Source: an uncultured Calothrix sp. (GTDB lineage Bacteria > Cyanobacteriota > Cyanobacteriia > Cyanobacteriales > Nostocaceae). From it: DNA of 26,624 bases. The notes beneath the pieces were generated by a model that ran no database searches, was not told the DNA's origin, and worked only from the letters and a program-made list of their open reading frames with translations. Location: assembly GCA_937884685.1 (NCBI GenBank), contig CAKZYM010000041.1, positions 1 to 26,624 of the forward strand, in the 5' to 3' direction. Positions 6,961 to 16,389 of the stretch are shown here, in pieces. The first letter of the stretch is position 1, and every line of letters starts with the position of its first letter. The translations under genes were made by a program, and so were the position numbers.

Positions 6961-8232
6961 TTACTGAATTTTTATGCGTATACGTGATTCACTTCTACGG
7001 GGTTTGATTTCACCAGTTCTCGGGTCTATGTCGGTTGCTGGTAAAAATAATTGTTTGTTGAGAAGATTTTGGTCTACATAGGTTTGATATTGTCTTCTCA
7101 TCTGAGTATCGGTAATTTGAGCAAATTCAATAATACCTTGTTCATTGATAATTAAATAAACTTCAAAATCTACAGGTTTAAGACTGCTGTTTGGTAAGGG
7201 TTTGATTAGAAAATTTTGAGAAATATTTTGTTTTAATTGAGGCGGGTTATCTGGTATATCATTTTTTGGAGTAAAAGAATTATCAATACTCCAACTCGCT
7301 GTTAATATCCCACCGCTTTGATTTGGCTGATTTTGAATGGGAGCTTGTGCAGTTTTTTTATCAAATTCTGGAGGAGGTTCTTCTCCCTCAGCATTTTTAG
7401 GTCCATCCAGTATTCTTTCGCCATCTGCGGGATTCGCAAGTTTACGCTGTTGCTCGGCTTCTTGTTGACGTTGAGCTTCTAACTGACGCTGTTCTTCTGC
7501 TTCTTTTTGTTTTTGAATTTCTAACTGACGCTGCTGCTCTGCTTCTTGCTGTTTTTGGATTTCTAACTGACGCTGTTGCTCGGCTTCTTGTTGACGTTGA
7601 GTTTCTAATTGACGCTGTTGTTCTGCTTCCTCTTGACGCAACTTTTCATCTAATTCTTGTTGTTGCTTTTGCTCTTGTTGACGTATTTGAGCTTCTAAAT
7701 CTTCTTGTTGCTGTTGTCTTTGGCGTAATGCTTCTGCTCTTAAACGCTGTTGCTCTAGTTCTAGTTGACGTTGCTGTTCAATTTCTAATTGACGTTGCTG
7801 TTCTGCTAATTTCTGTTGTTGTAATAATGAGTAACGCTCTTGTTCGGCTAGTTGCTGTTCGATTTTTTGATTATTGAAGCTAATTGCATCCCTATCAACT
7901 GTAGAAACAGGAGGTTTAACTGATTGTTCTGAGTTTTGAGGAACGATAGGTTTGACAGGTGCAGGTTTTGGTAAAACTGCTTTTGGTTTGGGTTGCGATT
8001 TTGGTTGAACTGATGATGGTTTTGGGGGAGAAATTTCGATAAACTCAATCGGAACGGCCGAACCGGAGCCAGATTGTGATGCAGAAAGCTTATATGAACT
8101 GAGAAACCAGAACGCAAGTAGATGCAAGATAACTGAACCACACGAAAAAGCAATCCACCACATTGGTGAATCGGTTTGTCTTCTCCAGGTTTTTTCTGGA
8201 ATTGATGTTTTTGGTACAACCGATTGTGTCAT
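6961..8232 (-). CDS. TonB/TolA-like energy-transducer protein with Gln/Glu coiled coil
   Basis: The 423-residue protein has the TonB/TolA layout: a short cytoplasmic N-terminus, one membrane anchor (about residues 24-46) and a VPIEFIEISPPKP segment. A Pro/Lys-rich stretch (about 69-100) and a long Gln/Glu/Arg coiled coil (about 122-265) follow. The C-terminal domain (about 350-423) includes VDFEVYLIINEQGIIEFAQI and resembles the partner-binding end of TonB-like proteins. The coiled coil contains 14-residue repeats encoded by exact 42-bp DNA units. Such proteins couple the inner membrane to outer-membrane transport or envelope integrity, but no ExbB, ExbD or receptor gene is nearby, so the partner is unknown. 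It lies 107 bp downstream of cyaC on the same strand. Confidence 0.75.
   Translation of the reverse strand: MTQSVVPKTSIPEKTWRRQTDSPMWWIAFSCGSVILHLLAFWFLSSYKLSASQSGSGSAVPIEFIEISPPKPSSVQPKSQPKPKAVLPKPAPVKPIVPQNSEQSVKPPVSTVDRDAISFNNQKIEQQLAEQERYSLLQQQKLAEQQRQLEIEQQRQLELEQQRLRAEALRQRQQQQEDLEAQIRQQEQKQQQELDEKLRQEEAEQQRQLETQRQQEAEQQRQLEIQKQQEAEQQRQLEIQKQKEAEEQRQLEAQRQQEAEQQRKLANPADGERILDGPKNAEGEEPPPEFDKKTAQAPIQNQPNQSGGILTASWSIDNSFTPKNDIPDNPPQLKQNISQNFLIKPLPNSSLKPVDFEVYLIINEQGIIEFAQITDTQMRRQYQTYVDQNLLNKQLFLPATDIDPRTGEIKPRRSESRIRIKIQ
7462..7629. repeat. Four tandem 42-bp coding repeats in the TonB-like gene
   Basis: Units at 7462-7503, 7504-7545, 7546-7587 and 7588-7629 are each exactly 42 bp and encode the 14-residue coiled-coil motif of the type EAEQQRQLE plus a QRQQ or QKQQ spacer. 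Degenerate partial units flank them on both sides. Two heptads per unit preserve coiled-coil register, so copy-number change would lengthen the rod without breaking it. Confidence 0.9.
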
Positions 8233-8339
8233 ATATCTATATTAAAAATCGGTAAAACTAAAAAAGCTTTCTTATTAATCGTACCGTTGTTAAAAAGGTA
8301 TATTCATTTTTTGCGTTTCGTACAACAGTAACCCGTTTT

Positions 8340-11300
8340 TTATTCTAACGAACGAGCAACTATTTCTGGTGTTACGGCGAAAGTTAAAACTGTTTCATCT
8401 ATTCCCTTTAATTCTAATGGTTTACCTTTAATAATTTCTTCTTCTTCTAAATAATCTGCGACGGCAGCAGAAACAAGAATACTACCAGCGTCGGCAGCAC
8501 CTTGCAAGCGAGAAGCAATATTTACAGAAGGACCAATGGCTGTATAATCGGCGCGTTCGGAACTACCAAACATTCCTACGACTGCCGTACCTTGATGAAT
8601 ACCGCAGCGAAACTGAAGTCCGCTACGTCCATCGCTATCAAAAATACCTTGCGATCGCCAACGTTCGTTTAGCTCGGAAAGAGCGCGTAGCATTGCTCTG
8701 GAAGTATTTACGGCTCGGCGAACCTGTTCGTTGGGTGTGAGTTCTTCTGGCGCTCCATATAAGGCTAAAATCGCATCTCCCATGAATTTATCCACGGTTC
8801 CGCCGTTATCAAATACAGCTTTGGTCATGGCTTCTAAGTATTCGTTAAGCAATTCCGCGACTTTTCGCGACCTTAAAGTATTAGATAATTGAGTGAAACC
8901 AACGATGTCGCTAAATAAAACTGTAATCAAACGCGGTTCGGGTCTTAAATCCAGAACTAGTTCACCTTGCTGGGCTTTTTGCACCAAAACAGGAGGTAAA
9001 AACCGCTGAAGCACGGATTCTGTTAAATAAGTATTTAATTCGACAACTTTGCGTTCGTTTTCTTTTAAAGCTAAAAGATTTCGTACTTCTGCTAGAAGTT
9101 CTCTATCGTTGAATGGTTTAGCTAAATAAGCATCAGCACCTCGTTCGGTTCCTTCAATTCGAGTGTCTTCATCAACTTTAGCGGTAAGTAAAATAATTGG
9201 TATCCCTTTGAGTGTTTCTTCAGAGCGTATCATCCGAATCATCTCTAATCCGGTAACTACAGGCATCATTAAGTCAGTAACAATCAAATTGGGCAATAAT
9301 TCTTTAGCTATATTCAAACCTTCCGAACCGTTTCGGGCAGTTTGCACTTGATAACCGCTAGCACGAAGAATGCTAGATACATAAGCCCGCATATCGGGAT
9401 TATCATCTACAACTAGGACTAATTGACCTTTTCCAGCTTTGGAGTTTACATCTTTCCCAGAGGTCGAATCAATATTGTGTGACAGCAATTCCTGGGGAAT
9501 TTTTTCAAGTTCGCCAATATGACTATCGCTCTTATCAATTAACTCCAAATCGGCTAATTCTACAGCAGCACGATTGAGATTGACTTCAGTAGCGGTTTCT
9601 ATAACCTGTGAAGCATTTAGATGAGCGCTTCCCGGTTGAAGATATATAGTAAAAGTAGTGCCGCTTTCATATACTGAATCGACAGTAACTTTACCTCCAT
9701 GAACTTCCACCAATTCTTTAACCAAAGCTAAACCTAAACCCGTTCCTTCATAAGAACGGTTTTCAGAACCTTCAGCCTGCCGAAAACGTTCAAATAAATG
9801 AGGAATTTGTTCTTTAGCAATACCGATTCCTGTATCCTCTACTTGCAAAACGCAGGTTTGACCATCGTATTGCAATCTCACAGTAATACTACCGTTTTGA
9901 GGAGTAAACTTCATGGCATTCGATAGTAGGTTGTAAACTACCTTATCGAATTTTTCCATATCCAGGTAAACCGGAGGACATTCATCTAATTCGCTCAGCA
10001 GATGTAATTCTTTTTTCTCACAGTACGGTCGAAACGACTCAATAATTTGACTGACAAATTCAACTAAATCGCATTTGCGGAAACTAGGCTGCATTCTCCC
10101 AGCATCCAACCGTTGTAAATCCAATAATTGATTTACCAATCGCAATAAACGCCTAGAATTACGTAAAGCAATATTACTTTGTTCGTGAGATAATCCTTCA
10201 CCCGTACTAACAGCAGACTCTAACGGACCTTGAATTAAAGTAATTGGGGTACGGAATTCATGGGAAATATTCTGAAAGAATTCAGTTTTTTGTTTATCCA
10301 ATTCCAGCAAACGTTCGGCTTGTTGGCGAGTTTTTTGATAAAGCCGGGACTGTTGAACTGCAAGGGCTGCTTGAACTGCAACAGATACGGATAACTCTAA
10401 TTCCGGCTTCAGCCAATAGCGCTGTTTTTTACTTTGCCTTAAAGTAATACTGCCGATAATTTTCCCGTCAGCCAGCAATGGAACTACCATCAACGAACGA
10501 GTAGCCATATTAAAAGGTAAATCAAAACCTTTTACTTGAGGCGAGTAATCATTAAGGTCGCTAATTATTAATGGCTCTTGGGTTCGCAAGATTTCTTGCA
10601 ATATTGGATTTCCCCTAATTGATGCCAGAGATTGCGGTAAGGTTTGAGCATTGAATTTTGCTCTACCATTTGAGTCTGAATTATTGCCAACTTCAACTTG
10701 AGAAATATCGTATAAACCTACACACTCAATAAACTCGTCTTCAGCAGTCCACAAAGACAAAACGCAGCTATCTACCTGCAAAGCTTGTCCAAGCTGTTGG
10801 GTAATAGCGGCAAAAATTTCTTGGGGGTCTAGACTGGAACGGATGGCGCTAGTAATGGTATTTATTAATGCTTCTCGCCGAGCTAGAGCATGTACTTGCT
10901 CGTAAGCGTGGGCTTGGGACAATGCCAATGCAGCTTGATTCGCGACCATAACTACTAACTGCACATCATCTTCTTCCCAATCACGGGATTCCTTTGATTG
11001 GTGTAATGCTAAAACCGCCATCAATTCTTGCTGGCAAATCAACGGCACAACTAAAGTAGAACAAATTTGAGCGTCTTGATAAACTTGAGCGCGATGATTT
11101 TGTTCGGAAGAATCTCCTTGAACGCGTTCATCTGTTGTTGCATCATAAATCACCAACACTTCACGAGTTTCCCATACCGTATGAGCTAACAGTTCGGCTG
11201 GATCGGCTAGAAAATTTGATGGATTTGATTCAACAGGTTTATCTTTATCGTTTAGTTCGCTACTTGATTCTTTTTCTTCCAGATTTTTTTGAAAAATAAA

Positions 11301-11885
11301 ACCTTCATCAACTAAATGTCCATTTTGAAAGGGACGTAAAAGACATACATCAACTTCCAACATGTGACCAACATTATCTACAATCGCTTGTAAAATTTGT
11401 CGATAATCTAAAGCACCGCGAATGGTATTAGTTAGAGAATTGAGCAGCGATTCTTGACGTAATGTACGAGTTAATTCGTAGGTACGCGCTTTCAGAACAT
11501 TATGAGTATCTAAAGCTTGACGTACTACAGCTTTAAGTTCTTCCGCTTCCCAGGGTTTAGTTACATACTTGAAAACTTTACCAGCATTTATGGCTTCCAC
11601 TAAGTCTTCGACATCAGTGTAGCCAGTCAAAATAATCCGAATAATATCCGGATACTGAGTAGCTGTCAGGCTCAAGAATTCCGTACCGCTCATCATTGGC
11701 ATTCGCTGGTCGGAGATAATTACTGATATATCTCCTTCTTTTGCCAATAACTCTAATGCTGCTGGACCATTTGTAGCTCGCAGCACCTTGTATTCGCGGT
11801 AAAAGGTACGGTATAGCAAATCGAGGTTGTCAGGTTCGTCATCGACAACCAATATTTTTGGCTTTCTGTTTACTTGAGATTTCAT
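8340..11885 (-). CDS. cyaC: CyaC-type hybrid histidine kinase / adenylate cyclase
   Basis: This 1181-residue soluble protein has the CyaC domain order. A receiver (about 10-125, phospho-acceptor D59, K110) is followed by two GAF domains (about 150-325 and 335-515). A histidine kinase (His542 in ISHEFRTP, N656, D684, GTGLGLAL at 714-721), a second receiver (about 822-940, D871, K923) and a C-terminal class III cyclase (about 985-1150) complete it. Cyclase metal-binding residues D993 and D1037, the transition-state pair N1122/R1126, and K1033 with T1115 that select adenine are intact, so the product should be cAMP. In Anabaena, CyaC is a phosphorelay-controlled cyclase linked to light signalling. 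The GAF domains lack an obvious bilin-binding motif. The ATG start is clear. Confidence 0.93.
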   Translation of the reverse strand: MKSQVNRKPKILVVDDEPDNLDLLYRTFYREYKVLRATNGPAALELLAKEGDISVIISDQRMPMMSGTEFLSLTATQYPDIIRIILTGYTDVEDLVEAINAGKVFKYVTKPWEAEELKAVVRQALDTHNVLKARTYELTRTLRQESLLNSLTNTIRGALDYRQILQAIVDNVGHMLEVDVCLLRPFQNGHLVDEGFIFQKNLEEKESSSELNDKDKPVESNPSNFLADPAELLAHTVWETREVLVIYDATTDERVQGDSSEQNHRAQVYQDAQICSTLVVPLICQQELMAVLALHQSKESRDWEEDDVQLVVMVANQAALALSQAHAYEQVHALARREALINTITSAIRSSLDPQEIFAAITQQLGQALQVDSCVLSLWTAEDEFIECVGLYDISQVEVGNNSDSNGRAKFNAQTLPQSLASIRGNPILQEILRTQEPLIISDLNDYSPQVKGFDLPFNMATRSLMVVPLLADGKIIGSITLRQSKKQRYWLKPELELSVSVAVQAALAVQQSRLYQKTRQQAERLLELDKQKTEFFQNISHEFRTPITLIQGPLESAVSTGEGLSHEQSNIALRNSRRLLRLVNQLLDLQRLDAGRMQPSFRKCDLVEFVSQIIESFRPYCEKKELHLLSELDECPPVYLDMEKFDKVVYNLLSNAMKFTPQNGSITVRLQYDGQTCVLQVEDTGIGIAKEQIPHLFERFRQAEGSENRSYEGTGLGLALVKELVEVHGGKVTVDSVYESGTTFTIYLQPGSAHLNASQVIETATEVNLNRAAVELADLELIDKSDSHIGELEKIPQELLSHNIDSTSGKDVNSKAGKGQLVLVVDDNPDMRAYVSSILRASGYQVQTARNGSEGLNIAKELLPNLIVTDLMMPVVTGLEMIRMIRSEETLKGIPIILLTAKVDEDTRIEGTERGADAYLAKPFNDRELLAEVRNLLALKENERKVVELNTYLTESVLQRFLPPVLVQKAQQGELVLDLRPEPRLITVLFSDIVGFTQLSNTLRSRKVAELLNEYLEAMTKAVFDNGGTVDKFMGDAILALYGAPEELTPNEQVRRAVNTSRAMLRALSELNERWRSQGIFDSDGRSGLQFRCGIHQGTAVVGMFGSSERADYTAIGPSVNIASRLQGAADAGSILVSAAVADYLEEEEIIKGKPLELKGIDETVLTFAVTPEIVARSLE
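8651..8658. repeat. HIP1 octamer (GCGATCGC)
   Basis: This is an exact copy of the highly iterated palindrome of cyanobacterial genomes, inside cyaC. I found only one other copy in the window, at 18536-18543, so HIP1 density is low here. Confidence 0.9.
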
Positions 11886-13109
11886 GCACCGCTTCCATGC
11901 AGTAACGGCAATCGGATAAACAATTTAATCGGGTAAGAATGTTTTAACATTCGATATAAGGGCACAACATTTCAACTGCAACCAGGAATTGGTTGGTTTA
12001 AAGCTAATTTTTTGGTAGTAAACTGCGAAGCCAAAGGAACGCATATCGATTACCATTGATTCGTCAGTAAGACACCCCAATGCGTTTCATACTTGGTTTC
12101 ATTTCTTAAAAATTGTTATTTTGTAGCCAAATTTTTCTTCACCCCCAGCGATTCTTTTTCGATTAAAAGTACAATTATCAATGCTGGTTGAATCTATTCA
12201 TCCAGCATCTGTTTTATTAGTTTTCCCGCAGGAACACCAACACTAACATTTGATAGTAATTTTTATTGATGACAATCATATATGTTTAAGTAATATTACG
12301 ATATTATGAGCATGCATGTTGTCTAAAAAAATATAGTATCGGCAGTTACATTACGGTGATTGCATTTAAATAAATTGCTATTGTATCAATCACATTGGAA
12401 TTCTATTTGATAGCAAAATGGTAATCAACGTTTGAATTATAGGCGATTTGAGTTATAAAACGACTTTCAGAAGCTCGCATAACAAAACAACCGATGAATT
12501 GTGTAGTAATTGTGAATGGTAATTCTGACTAAACTACAGCTAGTTATTTATTGCCAGTCTAACAGCGCTACTAACTGTTTGTATTATATTAAGCGCAAAA
12601 TACAAAGATCATACTTACAGTTGAACAATTAGAAGGTAACAATAATGCTTTGCTAGGTATTAAAAGTGCCCTTGTGAGGAAAGTCCGTTGATTCAGAAAC
12701 GGCGTTATGGAAGCAAAAGGCATTAAACATGGATTAAAATATTTATTCGCGTGGAGTTATACGAATGTTGTGTTCCAAGAAGCTATCGATTTTAGACCCA
12801 AATTTATGTGAAGTCTTCCGAACGGACTACTCCACCAGGAAAGCTTCATATAAAAAGTGCGGTATTTGATAAAGAAGTTGTTACTATCAATAGTCAGGAG
12901 GGTAAAAGATATCTGTCAGGAGTTCAAAATCCATTTTTTTGTCATGCTCCCATAAAGTCTGGCTAAGACGAGCAAATTAATTGTATATATTTGAGAGATT
13001 TTAAAAGACACTCCATGCCAAACTCCGATTTCAAAATTGAGAAATTATGAAATAAGAGTTTTTATGTTATTACGGATGGTATTTTACGATTTTTGACTCA
13101 CCTGCATCA
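11886..13109. other. 1.2-kb region upstream of cyaC with no convincing gene; possible structured RNAs
   Basis: No reading frame of useful length is present on either strand. Notable elements are a small hairpin CAACCA/TGGTTG (11979-11995) and a terminator-like hairpin at 12182-12207. In 12670-12850, complementary segments interleave (GTGGAGT 12751 with ACTCCAC 12829, and GAAGCT 12779 with AGCTTC 12842). The region should contain the cyaC promoter on the minus strand and may encode small RNAs. No known RNA family was recognised. Confidence 0.45.
12182..12207 (+). terminator. Terminator-like hairpin in an otherwise empty region
   Basis: TGCTGGTTGAA (12182-12192) and TTCATCCAGCA (12197-12207) form a stem of ten pairs with one T-T mismatch and a 4-nt loop. 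TCTGTTTTATTAGTTTT follows on the plus strand only. No annotated gene lies upstream on that strand, so it may end a small RNA. Confidence 0.45.
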
Positions 13110-13751
13110 ATGAATAACTCTAACAGTAAATTAGCCTTGAATCCTTGGTTTTCTCTTGCATCCCACCGAAAACCAATTACGGTAACTCCTACCCCAACTA
13201 CCTCCGGATTCCAAATTCGGCTCTGTAATGCTGCTGATTTAGCTGGTGTTGCCAATATTATCGCAGAAAGTTTTCACTCTCGTAATGGTATATGGGGATG
13301 GGCTTTTCCGTTAATGCGTTTAGGCATTTACGAAGACTTGAGACATCGTTTGGCAACTTCTGCACCTAATCATGTATGTTTAGTTGCTGTTGATACTAGC
13401 AATCAAGCGGGTTTAAATTTAGTTGCAACTGTGGAATTAAGCGTGCGCTTGGGCGATGCTTGGACTTACACAGGTACTCGGAAAAGCTTCGCTTATTTGT
13501 CTAATTTAGCCGTACACCCACAACATAGAAGGCAAGGAGCAGCTCTTGCGCTATTAAATAGCTGTGAAAAAGTTGCTCGTGAATGGGGGTTTCAAGATTT
13601 ATATCTCCATGTATTGGAAAATAATCATCAAGCGCGGCAACTGTATTTCAAATTGGGATATCGGATGCACCAAATTGATTCTAATTGGAATACATTTTTC
13701 TTTAGACGCTCGCGACAAATTTTACTTTATAAACATCTTTTAGACTGTTAG
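13110..13751 (+). CDS. GNAT family N-acetyltransferase
   Basis: GNAT enzymes transfer an acetyl group from acetyl-CoA to an amine. The 213-residue product has a low-complexity N-terminus (about 33 residues) and then one GNAT domain starting at FQIRLCNAADL. The acetyl-CoA-binding motif A is LSNLAVHPQHRRQGAALALL (residues 130-149), with the QxxGxA-like RRQGAA turn. Motif B, ENNHQARQLYFKLGYR (170-185), carries the usual Tyr179 general-acid candidate. The substrate cannot be told from sequence; related plastid and cyanobacterial GNATs act on protein N-termini or lysines. The gene stands alone between two long empty regions. Confidence 0.88.
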   Translation: MNNSNSKLALNPWFSLASHRKPITVTPTPTTSGFQIRLCNAADLAGVANIIAESFHSRNGIWGWAFPLMRLGIYEDLRHRLATSAPNHVCLVAVDTSNQAGLNLVATVELSVRLGDAWTYTGTRKSFAYLSNLAVHPQHRRQGAALALLNSCEKVAREWGFQDLYLHVLENNHQARQLYFKLGYRMHQIDSNWNTFFFRRSRQILLYKHLLDC

Positions 13752-14618
13752 ATAATTTATTTATGTTCTGCACAAATTACAAATATTACCCACACATAAA
13801 CAAATTTCAGCAAATGCAAATTAATCTCTTGACTAATTATTCAACTGATGTTAATAAAATTTCACTGTTTACATAATTAGCCATATATTTTTTTAAATTA
13901 ACAAAGTTTTATAGTCCCCACTAAATATTCCTTTTACACTTCTTTATAATTATTTTGTCTCAAAACATTCATCTTTTATTTACTAAGTTTTGTTAGTTAT
14001 GTATAGTGCTGTCTCATTTATTGAAAAGCTATCTGCATAACATTTTTTCAGATATTTGAAGCCATAGAAACTATTGATCTATTCTAATAACCACCTTGGA
14101 GCAATAAAAAAATACAAGGTCACAACAACTTTATTCTTAATCTTTGTTATTTTATATTTTCTTTAAAATATTGCGGATGTAGTTGTAGTAAGCTAAATTC
14201 TGTGGACTAGATAGCATATAGTATTCAGATGAAAGCTCCGTTCGTAAAATGCTGTAGTAGTCTTTTGTCGTTTGAATATTTATCGGATATTTAAAACATC
14301 TATCGCATAATTATTACAAGCGATAAGCTTACAATTACACTCACATTGACTAATGCCTTACATGAACTTCGTATATAAAATATCTATCTTTATAGAAACT
14401 TTAAGTAAACATTCCTGTACTGGAAGACAAATCCAGTTAAATCACATAAAATATGGTTACTAAATAGGTTTATCTAATTAATTTAATTAAAATTTAGTCA
14501 AGCCTAACAATAAAGCTTTAGACAATAGTAAAACTAATAGCTGTATTCATTGATTTCATTTCCAGTCACTTGTAACGGTTCAGATAAGTCACTTTCTTGT
14601 TTAAATTTTTTAGAAAAG
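13752..14618. other. AT-rich intergenic region, no gene supported
   Basis: About 870 bp with no ORF showing coding character. A 37-codon frame at 13763-13876 has no ribosome-binding site and a composition typical of AT-rich noise. No tRNA, GC-rich terminator or repeat array was seen. The promoter of the gene at 14619 presumably lies at the right end. Confidence 0.45.
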
Positions 14619-15155
14619 ATGGATAGCGATAAGCACCAACGCTATCAAACTGCTATGGTATCAACTTATTATCCTGACACTTGTTTCCTTGACTATCTTG
14701 TGATGCCAGATGGATTTGAGCAATCTTATGGCTCCGATCTGCTGACAAAACTTCATAGTGGGAAGGTTTTTATGGTCAATAGTCGTAGACGAAATGGGCT
14801 AATACTTTTTAAAGGCTATCATGCAGAGTTTGCCGGTCCTGGAGCAGCAGTTGGTGGCGATTACGACCGCGATTGTCTGCACGTTCTGCCTATTGGAAAT
14901 ATTTCGTCTATGCTACTAGCAACGAGTTCTTCCGACGAACGCCAAAAGTCTTATTTAATAAGGAGACAGTGGATTCGGCTGATTAAGCAAATTACTGAAA
15001 ATCCAATTCCGCAGCAGAGAGTTCAAAGAATTCTCGACCAGTTTGAGCAATATTTTCCACCAGAAATAGTAAGTCAATTGCCAGATGAAGCCTTTGCCAT
15101 GTTAGTGGGAGTTTTGCCACAAACTGTAGCAATAGTCCGCCGTTTGGGTAATTAG
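14619..15155 (+). CDS. Unrecognised cyanobacterial protein with a helix-turn-helix-like C-terminus
   Basis: I do not recognise this protein. From the ATG at 14619 it has 178 residues; a TTG at 14550 would extend it by 23 residues that look like chance reading, though I cannot exclude it. The N-terminal half is mixed alpha/beta in character (STYYPDTCFLDYLVMPDGFE, then GKVFMVNSRRRNGLILFKGY). The C-terminal 60 residues are helical and end in LPDEAFAMLVGVLPQTVAIV, which has the spacing of a CRP/FNR-type helix-turn-helix. The cyclic-nucleotide-binding signature (FGE, RSA) is absent. It converges with hisC, 37 bp away. A DNA-binding regulator is possible, but this is inference from one motif. Confidence 0.75.
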   Translation: MDSDKHQRYQTAMVSTYYPDTCFLDYLVMPDGFEQSYGSDLLTKLHSGKVFMVNSRRRNGLILFKGYHAEFAGPGAAVGGDYDRDCLHVLPIGNISSMLLATSSSDERQKSYLIRRQWIRLIKQITENPIPQQRVQRILDQFEQYFPPEIVSQLPDEAFAMLVGVLPQTVAIVRRLGN

Positions 15156-15192
15156 GTCGGTGGTATAAATTTAGATATACTCGAATCGTCAG

Positions 15193-16350
15193 TTATAATT
15201 CAATATTTTTAAAAGCTACCTCAAATCTGTCTAAGGTACGGGCATTTTCTGAGGGGGAGCCTACAGTAATTCTTAATCCTCCCCCAGTCAATCGTATTAA
15301 AGTGCCAGAATCTTTCAGTTGTTTATGAAGATATTTTAAAGAATTATTTACTTGTCCATCATCTTTTGCTTTGAGACGAAGAAAAATAAAGTTAGCAGCA
15401 CTTTCAGATACTTGTAATCCTGGATATTGAGATAAAGTTTTAATTAATTTAGAGCGTTCGTTTAGAATTTGAGAAACAGGTTCAAGTAAAATCGAACGAT
15501 TTTGTATGGCTATTGATGCAGCAGCTATTGAAAAACTCGGAAGATTATACGGTAGCCTAACTTTTTCTAAAATAGCAATGACTTCCGGATGAGCAATAGA
15601 GTAACCTACCCGCATAGCAGCTAAGCGGAAACCTTTTGAGAAAGTACGTAATATCACCCAATTAGGATGTTGAGGTAATTCACCAGCTAAAGTAGTTTGA
15701 CTGAATTCAAAATAAGCTTCATCAATCACTACTAAAATATTTTCTGGCAAACTCCTTAACCATTCCAACTCTGCTGCTGTTAATGGATTAGCTGTCGGAG
15801 AATTTGGATGAACGACAAAAACTGTTCTAATCGGCTGTTCTTTAGTATTTTTTATTGCTTCGGAAGCTACTTCTAAATCAATTTCAAAATTGTCTGAATT
15901 TCTAGGTACTGTTACTACAGGAATACCTAAAGCTTGTGCCAAAATTCCATACATTGAAAAAGTAGGCTGAGCCACAAGCACCGAACCTTTTCCTCCCAAA
16001 CAGGTAGCAATTAAAATCGAACGAATTAGTTCATCCGAACCATTACTTAGAGAGATATTATTGCTGTCAAAAACATTGGAAGAAAGTGAAGCTGATTCGT
16101 TAACATATTCACTAATTGACTGTCTGAGTAAAATATGTCCCCCATCTGGATAACGATTGGTTTCGATTAACTCTTTATAAGTCCAAACCAACTTTTCCTT
16201 TAATTCAATGGGTAAATCATAAGGACTTTCATTAGTATCAAGTTTATCTGACTGAGCTGGTACATCGGAGACTGGAGAAGCTTTGTAAACTCCAAGCTGC
16301 GGTTTATAGGCTGCTAATTCAACTAAATCACTACGGAGAAAAGGGAGCAT
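15193..16350 (-). CDS. hisC: Histidinol-phosphate aminotransferase
   Basis: HisC is a PLP enzyme that transaminates imidazole-acetol phosphate in histidine synthesis. The 385-residue product is a fold-type I aminotransferase: LDTNESPYDLP at 37-47, HPNSPTANP with N183, D210 and Y213 in VIDEAYFEF, the PLP-binding K239 in RTFSKGFRLA, and R247 in MRVGY. The C-terminal GGGLRITVGS carries the substrate-carboxylate Arg. HisC and related aromatic aminotransferases overlap, so substrate assignment is by family. No other his gene is nearby, as is usual for cyanobacterial scattered his genes. The ATG is followed upstream by a heptamer array (16355-16389) in place of a Shine-Dalgarno sequence. Confidence 0.88.
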   Translation of the reverse strand: MLPFLRSDLVELAAYKPQLGVYKASPVSDVPAQSDKLDTNESPYDLPIELKEKLVWTYKELIETNRYPDGGHILLRQSISEYVNESASLSSNVFDSNNISLSNGSDELIRSILIATCLGGKGSVLVAQPTFSMYGILAQALGIPVVTVPRNSDNFEIDLEVASEAIKNTKEQPIRTVFVVHPNSPTANPLTAAELEWLRSLPENILVVIDEAYFEFSQTTLAGELPQHPNWVILRTFSKGFRLAAMRVGYSIAHPEVIAILEKVRLPYNLPSFSIAAASIAIQNRSILLEPVSQILNERSKLIKTLSQYPGLQVSESAANFIFLRLKAKDDGQVNNSLKYLHKQLKDSGTLIRLTGGGLRITVGSPSENARTLDRFEVAFKNIEL

Positions 16351-16354
16351 ATTA

Positions 16355-16389
16355 ATTTTAGATTTTAGATTTTAGATTTTAGATTTTAA
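16355..16389. repeat. Heptamer STRR array (ATTTTAG)
   Basis: Four perfect ATTTTAG units (16355-16382) and a fifth with a final mismatch lie five bases upstream of the hisC start codon. Unlike several other arrays here, no inverted partner is adjacent. Confidence 0.9.

Noticed and set aside
12676..12687. GAGGAAAGTCCG, identical to the conserved 5' core of bacterial RNase P RNA
   Set aside because: The rest of the RNA is missing: no GGGCTCC continuation, no downstream AGTGCCACAGAAA-type region and no closing helix. A 12-base chance match or relic is more likely than a functional rnpB.
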